Source of the DNA: Microbulbifer hydrolyticus
GTDB taxonomy: Bacteria; Pseudomonadota; Gammaproteobacteria; Pseudomonadales; Cellvibrionaceae
DNA length: 64,000 bases
Direction of reading: 5' to 3'
Assembly: GCF_009931115.1 (NCBI RefSeq)
Contig: NZ_CP047491.1
Location: 4,060,001-4,124,000, forward strand
Shown here: positions 53,819 to 62,467 of the stretch, piece after piece
Layout: each line of letters begins with the position of its first letter
Numbering within the stretch: position 1 is the first letter of the stretch
Program-made: the position numbers and the translations under genes
The notes under the pieces: generated by a model
Database searches by the model: none
The model's input: the letters and a program-made list of their open reading frames with translations, nothing else
What the model was told of the DNA's origin: nothing

Positions 53819-55795
53819 ATGAAACGGGTTCTCTCTCTTATTTTAGTCAGTCTAGTATTCACGGGATGCGGCGGTAGCAGCGGAAGTGGCGGGAGTAGCA
53901 GCCAACCCCCAGGCGGCGAAAATAGTGCACCCGTCGCGAACGCGGGCAGTGACTCCAGCACCACATTGGGGCAAGAGGTCACTTTAAGCGGGGCAGCCAG
54001 CTCCGATGCTGATGGGGACAGCCTCAGCTACAGCTGGGAAATTGCGGCCGCACCCAGTGATTCAAACCCATATTTTTCGGCTAGCACTCAGGTGGAAACT
54101 GCGTTTTCTGCGGACGTTGCTGGCACCTATGAAATCGAACTTTCCGTTTCAGATGGCACTGCCAGTGCGGTGGATACCGTTATTGTGACGGTTACCGGTG
54201 AAGCAGGCCTATCGGCCAATGCAGGAAGCGGATATTCGACCCCTGAAGGACAAAATATCGCGCTTGACGGTAGTGGAAGCGTAGCCCCAAGTGGCGACAC
54301 ATTAAGTTTTAGCTGGACAATCATTTCTACCCCTCCCACCTCGACTGCAACACTTCAAAATCCCGGCTCTGTGTCCCCCGTGCTCCTAGAGCCTTCCGTG
54401 GGCAACTATGAAATTCAGCTCGAAGTACGCAATGAAAGCGGCGAGTCGTCGATAGATACCACATCCGTGTTGGTACATGATTACCTCCCGATCATTGATC
54501 CACCTGAACACTACACCGCGATCACCCCCGCACCCGATACTAAAATCGTCTATGTGAGCGAGTCCCTGGGCGATGATGCCAATGACGGCATGTCCTCAAA
54601 CAGTCCCGTAAAGAGTATAGAGAGAGGAAAAAGCCTGTTGAGAGACGGCTTTCCCGACTGGCTGGCGCTTAAAGCTGGTGATGTATGGGAAACGGGCCTT
54701 GGTGGCTGGAGCAAATCGGGCCAAAGCGAGTCTGCTCCGATGGTAATCACCAGTTACGGGCAGGGTACAGATAGGCCGGTGCTGAAAACCCTAGATCGGG
54801 ACGCCCTCAGGTTTCAAGGTGGGGGCGGTAGCCCGGAATACGTCGACTACCTCGCAATTTATGGTATTCATTTTTATGCGGCATCCCGGGATCCCAATGC
54901 TCCTGAATTCGACCCTGAGATATCTTCCAACAGGGGCATAGTTTGGCTGCGTGGAACCCGAGGTCTTCTGATTGAAGACAATAGGTTCGATTTTTATAAA
55001 GATGCCATTACTCTTCAAGAGGTTGACGGCTTTGATATACGTAACGTGCTTATCAAAAACAATGTCATACTCGATTCGTACCATTTAGCCGGTGGATCCC
55101 ACGCACAAGGTATATATCTCTCAGAGACCGATACCGTGCGAATCGAACGTAATGTGTTTGATCATATAGGCTGGAATGAGACGGTCGCTGGAGCTGATAG
55201 GACTAAATTCAACCATAGTATTTATGTCCAATCCGACAACAGGGATATCGAGATCGTAGATAACATAATGGCTCGCAGCTCCAGTCATGGCGTCCAGCTG
55301 CGGTCGGGCGGCCTTATGGAGGGCAATGTTGCGATAAGGAATGCCATTGGCTTGATGCTGGGCGGCAATTCTGGACAAGGCGATCCGGGAATAATTAGAA
55401 ACAATGTGGTCCTCCAGGGTCGTGATATTTCTAGCGAAGACCTGCTTGGCTGGGGAATCGACCTGACAAGCGGAATTGTTTCCGCCACGGTTGAAAACAA
55501 CATCGTTGCACACGAAGCGTCTGAAGCGTCGAATCCAATGGCGATCAGAGAAAGCAGTCTATCCACTCAATCGAATAACGCTATTTACAACTGGGGGGAT
55601 CAGAGCCAGCCCGCCAGTGCCTTTGCCGACCCAACCAGGACCATTCTTTCATTCGACGCGCAAGCGGGTGGCGACGGAACTATGGAGTCCTTTATAGCGA
55701 ATATTCGATCCAAGTCTATGCGAGCGACAAATGATGCTTACGATGTAGAGAATATAAGGGCCTACTTCAAGGACGGCTTCGCACCTGCCCAGTAA
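53819..55795 (+). CDS. Lipoprotein with two PKD/Ig-like domains and a right-handed beta-helix
   Basis: The 658-residue protein begins MKRVLSLILVSLVFTGC, with lipidated Cys17 and a Gly/Ser-rich linker. Two Ig/PKD-like domains follow (about 38-125: ANAGSDSSTTLGQEVTLSGAAS; about 130-222: ANAGSGYSTPEGQNIALDGSG). The rest (about 245-655) begins IVYVSESLGDDANDG and contains repeated short strands and Asn-rich turns (NRFDFYKD, NNVILDS, NVFDHIGW, NNIVAHE), the pattern of a right-handed parallel beta-helix as in pectate lyases and alginate epimerases. It may bind, cut or epimerise the exopolysaccharide outside the cell. A paralogue lies convergent just downstream. Confidence 0.87.
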   Translation: MKRVLSLILVSLVFTGCGGSSGSGGSSSQPPGGENSAPVANAGSDSSTTLGQEVTLSGAASSDADGDSLSYSWEIAAAPSDSNPYFSASTQVETAFSADVAGTYEIELSVSDGTASAVDTVIVTVTGEAGLSANAGSGYSTPEGQNIALDGSGSVAPSGDTLSFSWTIISTPPTSTATLQNPGSVSPVLLEPSVGNYEIQLEVRNESGESSIDTTSVLVHDYLPIIDPPEHYTAITPAPDTKIVYVSESLGDDANDGMSSNSPVKSIERGKSLLRDGFPDWLALKAGDVWETGLGGWSKSGQSESAPMVITSYGQGTDRPVLKTLDRDALRFQGGGGSPEYVDYLAIYGIHFYAASRDPNAPEFDPEISSNRGIVWLRGTRGLLIEDNRFDFYKDAITLQEVDGFDIRNVLIKNNVILDSYHLAGGSHAQGIYLSETDTVRIERNVFDHIGWNETVAGADRTKFNHSIYVQSDNRDIEIVDNIMARSSSHGVQLRSGGLMEGNVAIRNAIGLMLGGNSGQGDPGIIRNNVVLQGRDISSEDLLGWGIDLTSGIVSATVENNIVAHEASEASNPMAIRESSLSTQSNNAIYNWGDQSQPASAFADPTRTILSFDAQAGGDGTMESFIANIRSKSMRATNDAYDVENIRAYFKDGFAPAQ

Positions 55796-55800
55796 TCCAA

Positions 55801-55831
55801 TTAGCCAATGAGCCAACGGCTCATTGGCTAA
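55801..55831. terminator. Hairpin between convergent beta-helix genes
   Basis: TTAGCCAATGAGCC (55801-55814) and GGCTCATTGGCTAA (55818-55831) form a perfect 14-bp stem with an AAC loop, starting five bases after one stop codon. There is no T run, but the length and position suit a bidirectional transcript end. Confidence 0.7.
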
Positions 55832-55837
55832 CCTGGA

Positions 55838-57727
55838 TTAAGAGCCAAAGCCATTCCTGAAAAACTGCTTAATTTTCTCTATCGAGTAGTCCGGGTTCCA
55901 ATCCAATCTAGATTGAGCCCGGACGTTATCGATAAACGAGTCAAATGTCCCCTCGCCCCCCATTAGGGCATCATATTCCTCGATAGTGCGCTCCGGATCC
56001 GGATAGCTTTTTGGATCGCTGGTTCCCTCTCCCCATTTATAGACAACATTATTTTTATAGGTCGCGCTCGCCCATTCTTTAATGGCAAAGCGGCTTCCTG
56101 AATCGCTGTATACATGTGCCACAATGTTATTTTCGATAGTTGCGTTAATATCTCGGCCAAAATCAATACCCCACCCGCGACGCATATCACCTGGTCCGAT
56201 ATCATTACCATTTAGGACAATGTTTCCGGTAACACTCCCGTCAAATTGATCGACATCGGAACGCCCGAGGAAAATTGATATTGGATTTCTAATCAAGAAA
56301 TTTTCAGAAATAATCCCGCCGGGCCTCAATTGCATTCCGTGACTCGAACTTCTGGAAATGATATTTTCCCTAATTTCTACGTTTAGGTTGTTTCCCTGTA
56401 TGTATATCGAATGATTGAACTTTGTTGGCTGCGCGCCAGGAAAGCTTCCATGCCATCCGTTGTGATCAAATATGTTTTCTTCAATCAGCACTCCCTCAGT
56501 TTTCGCGACATACATACCCTGAGAGTGAGCATCAGTAGCAAATGAATCAACAATCACGTTTTTACGTATCACCACGCCACTGATATTTAGATCATCCAGG
56601 TCATCAATCTGAATACCTTCCTTGTAGCCCTTAAAATAATTATCTTCTATCAAAAGAAAGCTTGTTCCCCTAAACCAGTTAATCCCTCGGCTATTGGTAA
56701 CCTCGGAAAAGTTACTGGACTCTGGGTCCCTTCCGTTCGCATAAAAATGCAGCCCAGAAATAACGAGATTGTTAATAGTTTTTGGGGTTCCACCTCCACC
56801 TGAAACTCTGAGTCCGTCCCTCGTCCCAGACTCCAGCCGCGGGCGCTGGTTTCCTTCGCCGTACGCCGTAACGACCATCGGCTCACGATCCGACCGACCG
56901 CTTTTCGTCCATCTTCCAAGGCCCTCAGGCCAGCTGTCCCCTACTTTCAATAGCATCCAGTCAGGGCTTCCGTCCCGGAGGAGCTTCTTACCTCTGGAAA
57001 TAGTTTTTACAGGGCTCTCCGGTGACAGCCCATCATACGAATCGTCACCCCGTGTCATACTTACGTAAATTAGCCGGGAATTTGATGAGGGCAAGAGAGT
57101 GGTAAATCCTTCCTTGTCATTTGTAATTGGTATGTGCGCATACGGCGAAGGCTTCGCAACAACGGTCACTACCCTCGTTTCGACTGCCTGCTCTCCTGCA
57201 CTGTCGTCTACGCGATACTGAAGTTGATATTCGCCAAGTTTCTCGACGTCAACGTTTCCTGACACTTCAACCCGGGCAGAGAGATCACCATCTTCTGGAT
57301 CGCTCGCAGTGGCACCCGGATCTTTAAATACGGAAGATTGAATAACTTCAAGAGACGCTCCACCATTTAGAGAGAGTACAGGCGGGTAATTTTCTCGAAC
57401 GATTACTGTGCGCTTCGCACTGGTTTCCGCACCATCGCTATCCGACACCTGATACTGAACAATATAGTCACCGGGGGTCGTGGACGGAATTGGCAGACCG
57501 GCCGTGACTATTTGATCAGTAATATTGCCGTCTTCCGTATCGGACGCCGTCGCTCCTGCATCTTGGTATTCCTCCCCGTACCGTAACTCCACATTGCTAT
57601 CGCCGAGCAATGTAATTTCCGGCGGAGATTTTTCCGGTCCTCCCTGGGGTGGCGGAGTCGGTGCATTCCCCCCCCCACAAGCTGTACAAATTAGCAAAAT
57701 TATTGCGTACATTATGAACTTTCCCAC
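55838..57727 (-). CDS. Lipoprotein with DUF5011-like Ig domains and a right-handed beta-helix (paralogue)
   Basis: A GTG at 57727 with GAGG six bases upstream gives 629 residues and a sensible lipoprotein signal (GKFIMYAIILLICTAC, Cys17); ATG starts at 57763 or 57712 are alternatives. Two DUF5011-like domains come first (about 38-120 and 122-195: YQDAGATASDTEDGNIT, FKDPGATASDPEDGDLS). The remaining part is collinear with the neighbour's beta-helix: YVSMTRGDDSYDGLSPESPV against YVSESLGDDANDGMSSNSPV, and GGGGTPKTINNLVISGLHFYA against GGGGSPEYVDYLAIYGIHFYA. So the two share a catalytic or binding module but carry different Ig-type arms. Likely role is binding or modifying the exported polymer. 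Confidence 0.85.
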   Translation of the reverse strand: MGKFIMYAIILLICTACGGGNAPTPPPQGGPEKSPPEITLLGDSNVELRYGEEYQDAGATASDTEDGNITDQIVTAGLPIPSTTPGDYIVQYQVSDSDGAETSAKRTVIVRENYPPVLSLNGGASLEVIQSSVFKDPGATASDPEDGDLSARVEVSGNVDVEKLGEYQLQYRVDDSAGEQAVETRVVTVVAKPSPYAHIPITNDKEGFTTLLPSSNSRLIYVSMTRGDDSYDGLSPESPVKTISRGKKLLRDGSPDWMLLKVGDSWPEGLGRWTKSGRSDREPMVVTAYGEGNQRPRLESGTRDGLRVSGGGGTPKTINNLVISGLHFYANGRDPESSNFSEVTNSRGINWFRGTSFLLIEDNYFKGYKEGIQIDDLDDLNISGVVIRKNVIVDSFATDAHSQGMYVAKTEGVLIEENIFDHNGWHGSFPGAQPTKFNHSIYIQGNNLNVEIRENIISRSSSHGMQLRPGGIISENFLIRNPISIFLGRSDVDQFDGSVTGNIVLNGNDIGPGDMRRGWGIDFGRDINATIENNIVAHVYSDSGSRFAIKEWASATYKNNVVYKWGEGTSDPKSYPDPERTIEEYDALMGGEGTFDSFIDNVRAQSRLDWNPDYSIEKIKQFFRNGFGS

Positions 57728-58245
57728 TAGATACCTCACTGTGATTTGTACGAAAAGGCCCAAAAAGTATGGAAGACACTTTTTGTATTTCCACAGTGGG
57801 ATTGATATCTACATTCTGTAATTGAAAAAGTGTGATTTGTTAGCCGCTCTGGACACGACATCATTTGTTTGCTGAGAACAAACTACTAAGCGCTCTCTTT
57901 CACTTCCGCACCAATAGTATGCAAATTCTACATGTGCAGTCCTCTTTTGGATCATAGTCGGGCATTTAGTTATGCGTAAATAAGCTTTCTATAGCGTTAC
58001 ATCACCGAATTTATCGTCTTTTGAAATCAAACGAATGGATGGAAGATGTTGGCTATACGCTTCCATGTTGATTTTCACGCCGTCCGTCAGCCCTCCCTAA
58101 CAACTCCGAATATTTTGCGTTCGTATTGCGCCCCTGCACGCATAGCTGCATGGCTGATGGCACAGTTTGAAAGGTTCACATGTGGTACTATTTCACATTA
58201 TCAGATCTATTGCCTCTATGGGGCCTCGCAGAATAAGGAATTTCT
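57728..58245. other. Divergent intergenic region, no gene seen
   Basis: About 520 AT-rich bases lie between the leftward lipoprotein and the rightward glycosyltransferase. A small imperfect repeat TTTGTT-N7-AACAAA is at 57864-57882. A possible 79-codon frame at 58046-58285 overlaps the next gene and has no convincing ribosome site. AAGGA near 58234 is the ribosome site of the next gene. Confidence 0.4.
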
Positions 58246-59196
58246 ATGGGAGTACAGTCAGGGATGGCAAGAATTGCTGTTATGACCTTTGCTTATGAGG
58301 GAGACAAGTCCATTGGCTTTGAGTTACTCGAGTCACTTGTCAGTTCCTTTAAAAACACCAAGTTTGATCTGTATTTTACCGATGATGCTTCAAGCTCCAG
58401 GCTCGATAGGAGCGTAGTAAAATGGGCCGAAAGTAAGGGAATATCCGCATATGGTGTCCGCTACGACCATAACCTTGGCTTCCGCGGAGCTGTCGAACGC
58501 ACTTTGAGACTGCTGAAGCTTATTGCACAGCAGCCGCGAGACTACGATGTCATTTTACGTATCGATACAGATGCCCTCGTTATTAAAGAAGGGCTCGACC
58601 TAGAACTATTGCAGCTCTGTACCGATCCTAAAGGCCTGTATGGTGTATTAAAAAATATGCGCCCCAAAGACCGTCTTGGTTATCTCCTGGATCTGCTGCC
58701 CTTCGGGTTTAAACGGGTTGCCAATAATGACCAGATTGGTAGTAAGTTTTCTATGTCACGGAAATCACCCGTCTGGTGGTGGCGTGAGGGTTTCAAGGCG
58801 CTTACAAAGGGCTTCCGATTTAAATACGTAGAGGGAAGCTGCTACATAATGGGTGGAGCTTTTCCAAAAGAACTCATGCGGCTTGGAATTCTCGACAGGT
58901 TTGATCGAAATAGGCATGGCCTAATTACTAGTGAAGAAGACGTTGTAGTAACAACTTTGTGCCGGTCTGCAGGTCTCCCCCTTTACCAAACGAATGAATT
59001 TGACCCTCGCTGGAAACTTGTAAATATATTGGGCAAACGTGTTCTTGACATGCCGGTTGACGAGCTCCCTTTCGTCATACATGCACTTAAAGCGGACCCT
59101 GCCGGTAGCGCATTAAGAAAGAAAGTTCGAGCCAAAATGCCATTGTTTGATAGATCTAGAAGTCTTCCGTCAGGTGAAGCAATTTCACAGCCATGA
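58246..59196 (+). CDS. GT-A-fold glycosyltransferase-like protein
   Basis: The ATG at 58246 follows AAGGA by six bases (316 residues); an ATG at 58264 is the alternative. The N-terminal part (IAVMTFAYEGDKSIGFELLESLV, LYFTDDASSS) is like a GT2 nucleotide-binding domain, and VILRIDTDALVI near residue 105 holds a DxD motif for metal and nucleotide-sugar. YIMGGAFPKELM and ITSEEDVVVTTLCRSAG further on resemble the acceptor side of GT-A enzymes. The exact family is not recognised, so the sugar and linkage are unknown. It is followed 40 bases later by a GT4 gene on the same strand. Confidence 0.78.
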   Translation: MGVQSGMARIAVMTFAYEGDKSIGFELLESLVSSFKNTKFDLYFTDDASSSRLDRSVVKWAESKGISAYGVRYDHNLGFRGAVERTLRLLKLIAQQPRDYDVILRIDTDALVIKEGLDLELLQLCTDPKGLYGVLKNMRPKDRLGYLLDLLPFGFKRVANNDQIGSKFSMSRKSPVWWWREGFKALTKGFRFKYVEGSCYIMGGAFPKELMRLGILDRFDRNRHGLITSEEDVVVTTLCRSAGLPLYQTNEFDPRWKLVNILGKRVLDMPVDELPFVIHALKADPAGSALRKKVRAKMPLFDRSRSLPSGEAISQP

Positions 59197-59236
59197 TTCA
59201 TATCCAATGTAACTAAGGACAGCAAAGGAACATTTG

Positions 59237-60436
59237 ATGCAAGGAAGTACACGTATCGGTATCCTGATACCGGAATTTCCCGGTCAAACCCACATTTTTT
59301 TTTGGCGCGAAATCGAGGCACTCAGGTCTTGTGGCGCGGATGTGAAAATCATTTCCACTCGCAAGCCCGGATCGGAAAATTTTCATGAATTTCATAATCA
59401 GGTCGGCGACACTTTCTATCTGACCACCTTGCCTGTATTAAGGATTCTGCTGTTTTTTGTTTGCAATATCTCCTGGTTGCTACGCAGTCTCTCGTACTGC
59501 TTCAAGCTCCATGGGGGGCTTCGTACAAAACTCCGCACCACCCTATTTATTCCATTTTCTGCAAATCTTATTATGTATTGCAGAAAGCACCATATAAATC
59601 ATATGCATGTCCATTCCTCGGCCGACGCAGCTCATATCGTGTCACTTGCAGGCCTTTCAAATGAATTCACTTATAGCATATGCGTTCATGGAAACCTGAA
59701 CCAGTATGGAGATAATCATGCGGCAAAATTCCGTAAGGCTTCATTTATCGTTACTGTCACAAACCCTCTGAGCCGAGAAGTCTCTTCAGTCCTGCCCGAC
59801 ATTCCATCTTCGCGTATACCAGTGATACCCATGGGTGTAGATATAGAAAAGTTCCGACCACGCACCCATAAAAATCAAAGTTCGCCTAACTTCGTCATTA
59901 CCTCCGTGAGTAGGCTCGCTCACGTAAAGGGGCATAGCTTCGCTTTACAAGCGCTCGCCAAATTGCCGAATTCAATACGATTTCGGTATAACATTGTAGG
60001 CGACGGAGACATGCGTGAAGCGCTTGAAAGAGAGGCCAAGGATCTCGGCATTGCGGACAAGGTCGAATTTTTTGGATTTAAAAAAGAAGGGGAAGTTTAC
60101 GAAATTCTTCAGCAGACCGACATTTTCATGTTGACCAGCTTTGGGTATGGCGAGGCAGCGCCGGTAGCTATCATGGAGGCTATGGCGTGCGGCGTTACAC
60201 CAATCTGCTCTATTATCGGCGGGACCACCGATATGATTACCGACCGCCATGACGGCACGCTGGTAAAACAAAAAGATGTGAATCATATTACGGAAGCACT
60301 GATGTACCTGCTATCCGATCGGGACAGATTACAAGAGATTTCCATGAATGCACGAAAGACGGCAGAAACAAAATTTTGTCACCGCCGTTCAGCCTACAAA
60401 CTTTTCGAACACATTCAGTCCGTTCATACTATTTAA
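59237..60436 (+). CDS. GT4-family glycosyltransferase
   Basis: The ATG at 59237 follows AAAGGAA (399 residues). The N-terminal domain begins IGILIPEFPGQTHIFFWREI, the pattern of colanic-acid type GT4 enzymes. The donor domain includes IPVIPMGVDIEKFRP, FVITSVSRLAHVKGHSFALQAL, VGDGDMREALE and FGYGEAAPVAIMEAMACG, the E-x7-E motif with Glu-Ala-Ala before Pro-Val-Ala-Ile. It adds one sugar of the repeat unit. Its stop overlaps the stop of the convergent glycosyltransferase by three bases, with no room for a terminator. Confidence 0.92.
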   Translation: MQGSTRIGILIPEFPGQTHIFFWREIEALRSCGADVKIISTRKPGSENFHEFHNQVGDTFYLTTLPVLRILLFFVCNISWLLRSLSYCFKLHGGLRTKLRTTLFIPFSANLIMYCRKHHINHMHVHSSADAAHIVSLAGLSNEFTYSICVHGNLNQYGDNHAAKFRKASFIVTVTNPLSREVSSVLPDIPSSRIPVIPMGVDIEKFRPRTHKNQSSPNFVITSVSRLAHVKGHSFALQALAKLPNSIRFRYNIVGDGDMREALEREAKDLGIADKVEFFGFKKEGEVYEILQQTDIFMLTSFGYGEAAPVAIMEAMACGVTPICSIIGGTTDMITDRHDGTLVKQKDVNHITEALMYLLSDRDRLQEISMNARKTAETKFCHRRSAYKLFEHIQSVHTI

Positions 60437-61749
60437 TTAGTAACGGCAGACACCGTAAGCTGGTCATATATTTTGGCCAGCGTCTTGCCCTTGTGACTCC
60501 AGGAAAACTGTTTGGCTCTATCCTTAGTTGCAGTCACCATCTGCTCGTATCTAGCCCGATCACGACTGAGCTCAACTATTTCTTGAGCCATTCGATCGAC
60601 TACATTTCCTCTTCCTACGGGTGCGAGCTTCACGCCGGAATCGCTGGTTACATATTCACCAATCCCGCCATTATCTACGACGATACAAGGCAGCCCAGCC
60701 GCCATTGCTTCCATCACGACAGCACCACCAAATTCCCTTACCGAGGGAAAACAAAAAAGGTGAGCCGCTGCGCACTCTTCTTGAACTTCAGAATGATCTA
60801 TCCAACCACAGAAGTGAACCTGCCCGCTTATACCGAGACGGCTTGCCATATCTTCCAGCCTGCCACGCTCGGACCCGTCCCCAACAATTGTTAACTCAAG
60901 ATTACTTCTAATGGACTCAGGAACCTTGCTATACGCCTCCAATAACATGTCACAGCCCTTGTACGGTTCTAGCCTGCCTATAAACAATAGGCGGAACTTA
61001 TCGCTATCACGGCCAGGAAAGCAATTCTCCGTTTTCGAGCTGATGTTATAGAAACTCTCGGGCACGCCGTTTTCATAGAGCAAATGTACATTTTCGGCAC
61101 TTTCCGGAAATGTCGTTCTAATCCAATTCGCGGTGAAGGTAGAGCCGGCCAAAATCTTGTCCGCAGATTTATAGGTATATCTGTAACCAGGAACCACCCA
61201 TGCACCAATTTTTCGGAGCCAATTCAAATATCCGAATTCTCGATTCGATATAGACTTGAAAGCTCCCGGGTAAGGCACACCGCCATTAACCGGGCCAAGT
61301 ACAAACGGCGTTTTTCGCGGTCCGGACTTGCATGCTTTTGAAATTTTATACGGATATCTTGGCAATATCGGCGTCATTGTATGGACTACATCAAACACAC
61401 CCTGGGAAACCGGTCGAGAAAACTTGTTATAAATATACCGATCAAAAAAGAAGAATATCGGGAACTGCAGAGCATGACGTAAGGGCCATATAATCCGCCC
61501 CCTAAACGAGGAGAGAAATGAGATCACACGATAGTATAATTTCTCACCAGCGCTCTCTTCGTAATAGGTTACATTTTCAATTATACCCTTACGAGTCAAG
61601 GCATCTCTATTGCGACAATGGGTCGCAAGATGAACATCCGCCACTTCACTTATGGCTCTGAAAAAATTATATCCGACGAGGGGGACAGAACTAAGTTCAG
61701 GATTACAGCTTTCTATCACCAGTAGTATTTTTTTCATTTTCACAGTCAT
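60433..61749 (-). CDS. GT4-family glycosyltransferase
   Basis: The 438-residue protein has the GT-B fold. N-terminal: KKILLVIESCNPELSSVPLVGYNFFRA. Donor domain: FRLLFIGRLEPYKGCDMLLEAY, LTIVGDGSERGRLEDMA, and FPSVREFGGAVVMEAMAAGLPCIVVDNGG, with the E-x7-E pattern. Its start lies four bases after the stop of the upstream sulfotransferase gene, so the two are coupled. An ATG four codons downstream (61737) is an alternative start. Sugar specificity unknown. Confidence 0.92.
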   Translation of the reverse strand: MTVKMKKILLVIESCNPELSSVPLVGYNFFRAISEVADVHLATHCRNRDALTRKGIIENVTYYEESAGEKLYYRVISFLSSFRGRIIWPLRHALQFPIFFFFDRYIYNKFSRPVSQGVFDVVHTMTPILPRYPYKISKACKSGPRKTPFVLGPVNGGVPYPGAFKSISNREFGYLNWLRKIGAWVVPGYRYTYKSADKILAGSTFTANWIRTTFPESAENVHLLYENGVPESFYNISSKTENCFPGRDSDKFRLLFIGRLEPYKGCDMLLEAYSKVPESIRSNLELTIVGDGSERGRLEDMASRLGISGQVHFCGWIDHSEVQEECAAAHLFCFPSVREFGGAVVMEAMAAGLPCIVVDNGGIGEYVTSDSGVKLAPVGRGNVVDRMAQEIVELSRDRARYEQMVTATKDRAKQFSWSHKGKTLAKIYDQLTVSAVTN

Positions 61750-61753
61750 TGAA

Positions 61754-62467
61754 TCATGTGCCCGTCATTCCGCTTCTGATACCGGTATTTATTACTGGAG
61801 AATATTGTCCCATAAGCCGGGTAGCCAGCTTTGACGCCGCCATTATCCAGACCTTTTTTGGGTTGACTGGGAGAGAAATTTTCTCCTTTGGCGAGACGCC
61901 AATTTTACTTTCAACCCGGGCAATGAGGTTCCTGAAACTTTCCTCATCAACTAGTTCATCAAACTGCACGCTAAGGCTATCGGGCGCCACGACATTCCAG
62001 AACTCGTAAAATTTTTTCACTTCGCTTTGGTATTCAACAAAGTCTTCCGCCATGCCCCACGCATTAAGTGATTTGAAGGTTTCTTTGGCAGGCCTGTGAA
62101 GCAGGATTACATGCGAATCTACAGCAAGCTTTTTAATGACTTCCAATTTGTTATCCGGGATAGACTGAGGATAATGGGTCTTTACAATACACTGACCTAT
62201 AGTGATCTCGTCATTCATGTATTTTATACGGTTTTCCTCGCCCCTAAAGTATTGGTCAGCATCGAGATACAAAGGCTTGGAGACCAAGGCTGGGAAATTA
62301 TTAAGCAACATATCAATAGCGAGGTGTGTACCCGAACGCATCATTGAAGCGATGATGATGGTCTTCCCCTCGCATCGTGGAACCGGGCCTGGCGGACATA
62401 CCACTCGTGGATTTTTAAATGGGACAATGTACTGTCCTGCCAGATTTACAAATTTTCTTATACTCAT
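61754..62467 (-). CDS. Second sulfotransferase-like protein
   Basis: The 237-residue protein carries a PAPS-loop-like IIIASMMRSGTHLAIDMLL near residues 36-54 and HVILLHRPAKETFKSLNAWG near 125-145, where the 3'-phosphate-binding Arg and Ser are expected. It is shorter than, and only distantly like, the sulfotransferase at 49740-50960. Its start overlaps the polymerase stop by four bases (ATGA), and the next glycosyltransferase starts four bases after it. Sulfation of a second position in the exopolysaccharide is the likely role. Confidence 0.8.
   Translation of the reverse strand: MSIRKFVNLAGQYIVPFKNPRVVCPPGPVPRCEGKTIIIASMMRSGTHLAIDMLLNNFPALVSKPLYLDADQYFRGEENRIKYMNDEITIGQCIVKTHYPQSIPDNKLEVIKKLAVDSHVILLHRPAKETFKSLNAWGMAEDFVEYQSEVKKFYEFWNVVAPDSLSVQFDELVDEESFRNLIARVESKIGVSPKEKISLPVNPKKVWIMAASKLATRLMGQYSPVINTGIRSGMTGT

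Noticed and set aside
58046..58285. 79-codon frame ahead of the GT-A gene
   Set aside because: It overlaps the start of the glycosyltransferase in another frame and lacks a ribosome site and family features.
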